Part shown: positions 62,968-64,000 of the stretch, piece after piece
Position numbering within the stretch: the stretch's first letter is position 1
Layout of the letters: each line of letters opens with the position of its first letter
NCBI RefSeq assembly: GCF_038502225.1
Contig: NW_027196473.1
Location: forward strand, 22,501-86,500
Length of the DNA stretch: 64,000 bases
Source of the DNA: Cherax quadricarinatus
Lineage: Eukaryota; Arthropoda; Malacostraca; Decapoda; Parastacidae
Direction of reading: 5' to 3'
Notes under the pieces: generated by a model
Databases searched by the model: none
What the model was told of the DNA's origin: nothing
Seen by the model: only the letters and a program-made list of their open reading frames with translations
Program-made: the position numbers and the translations under genes

Positions 62968-63652
62968 TAATACAATCTAGCCAGGAGAGAAATCTTTAGG
63001 TAGGGCATCTTGTTACTGTCGGCCACCACAACAGCCAATAAGCATGATATCACTGTAATTGAAATCGTTCACCTGAGCAGAATTTTAACAAACTTGGGCA
63101 TGATTCATAGAGCAGGACCACGACAGAAAAAATCCTGCAACCTGCCCAACATATGTATAATACTGGGAAGGGGAAGGTTATGCCATTATACTGAACCAGT
63201 GCACGTGAATGGTCTCAAGTGAGTCAAACATTCATTGTTTTATTAAGATTAAACCCTATCAACTACATGAGGGCTATTAAGACTGCATGTTACCTGTGCA
63301 CACCCAGGCGAGGATACTTGAGTATCTAAAACAGAGATTAAAGTGAACTCTTAAGGCACACTGGCAGAGATTCACACCACTCAATGTATATTATGTTTGA
63401 GATAAACATTTGACAAGAGTGAATGTGCACCCATGGTTGGTGGGTTGCTTACTAGAAATAATGGCTAAAAATTGTTAGTCAGTGTTAACAAGCTAAGTTA
63501 AGAGAGTTCTACTGATTAACAACTTGAAACAAATTTTGTAACACTTTAAAGCAGTATTTTCTGTGAGGAGAAGTCAAGGTGCATTCTAGGAATGGATCAT
63601 CAAAACTCCACACAGAAAAGAAATAAAAATGACTGTACAAAAGTGACCATAC
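62968..63652. other. Unassigned sequence
   Basis: About 680 bp with no recognised repeat, domain or splice-bounded frame. A 70-codon plus-strand frame at 63010-63222 has no signature. Confidence 0.5.
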
Positions 63653-63760
63653 CTTTGCAGATGAAGGGCTTTCCCCAGGTACAAGAGTACCATGAATCCA
63701 TAAATGTAATATGTCTTCCTGGGAAGAGCTCAACCTCAAAATTTTATCTTCAGTTGTCAT
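63653..63760 (-). CDS. Possible coding exon (first exon?), unrecognised
   Basis: Minus strand, 36 codons from ATG (MTTEDKILRLSSSQEDILHL and then WIHGTLVPGESPSSAK) to a strong donor GCAAAG|GTATGG, ending in phase 0. Phase 0 fits the next visible exon of the PRDM9-like gene (49193-49430), so it could be its 5' coding exon or belong to a neighbouring gene. I do not recognise the peptide. The ATG context is weak, and an upstream acceptor (TTATAG at about 63776) is also possible. Confidence 0.3.
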
Positions 63761-64000
63761 TTTATGTGATAAAAACTATAAATTTTCTTCATCACTTACA
63801 CATCTTTGCTAGAATTTGAGTTTCTATAGCATTGGAGCACCTGAAAAACATAATTTCTTTGTTTCTAATAATTCATCTTCATAAATGCAATTAATGATAA
63901 CTCTCAAGATTTAAATTTTAAGTGTACGTATATACATTTTTCTTACAAGTGATCTGACATTCCAGTTGACAATGTCAATGTAATTTTAATGTTGTACACT

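Overview
This is eukaryotic, intron-rich, repeat-dominated DNA. It contains no bacterial genes, operons or CRISPR arrays. The repeat families (RTE-like and CR1-like LINEs, tRNA-derived SINEs with a shared core, piggyBac/TTAA MITEs, Tigger elements) and a spliced PRDM9-type gene point to an arthropod. A decapod crustacean (crayfish, lobster or shrimp type) is my best guess from repeat style. The species is inference only.

The one host gene I can support is on the minus strand and is cut into small exons spread over 46 kb. In transcript order they are 49193-49430, 40190-40260, 39399-39599, 31359-31522, 21656-21753 and 3617-3825. Together they encode the region just before the zinc knuckle, the C-x2-C-x7-C-x2-H knuckle, the whole SET/PR methyltransferase domain and a post-SET segment of a PRDM9/PRDM7-like histone H3 lysine methyltransferase. 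All five splice junctions preserve the reading frame. The 5' end (perhaps including 63653-63760) and any C-terminal zinc fingers lie elsewhere. Almost everything else is intronic or flanking transposable elements.

Layout. 1-3.4 kb: LINE scraps, microsatellites, and a 125-bp direct duplication flanking a LINE B tail and a MITE. 4.3-8.0 kb: a LINE A copy with a 968-codon ORF and 11-bp target-site duplications. 8.0-17.2 kb: decayed LINE C, A and B copies and MITEs. 17.7-21.4 kb: LINE A with one frameshift. 22.1-30.8 kb: a decayed piggyBac transposon split by an apparently intact two-ORF LINE B. 30.8-38.5 kb: an internally deleted LINE A derivative, then a TTAA MITE carrying two LINEs and itself sitting in a LINE. 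38.8-49 kb: LINE A, C, F, G and B remnants and a hAT element. 49.6-50.9 kb: a long fold-back interrupted by a TTAA MITE. 51.1-53.8 kb: LINE and SINE pieces. 53.8-61.1 kb: a four-level nest. 61.3-63.0 kb: another TTAA element. The last kilobase is mostly unassigned.

The most interesting object is in the nest at 53.8-61.1 kb. A 2.67-kb insertion made of 378-bp tandem units, bounded by a 12-bp target-site duplication, sits in a LINE B copy. That LINE sits in a Tigger transposon, which sits in a related repeat. Every full unit contains a hammerhead-ribozyme-like core (CTGATGA, helix II, GAAA, two-base-pair helix III, helix I). The related outer repeat carries the same fold with different, compensating helix I and helix II sequences. 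Both repeats are head-to-head inverted. This resembles animal retrozymes or Penelope-like-element terminal repeats, but the units contain no recognisable protein.

LINE families are named A (RTE-like, single ORF), B (CR1-like, two ORFs), C and E (L2/CR1-like), F (RNase H-bearing) and G (CR1/Rex1-like). The names are local labels based on recognisable protein motifs, not database classifications.
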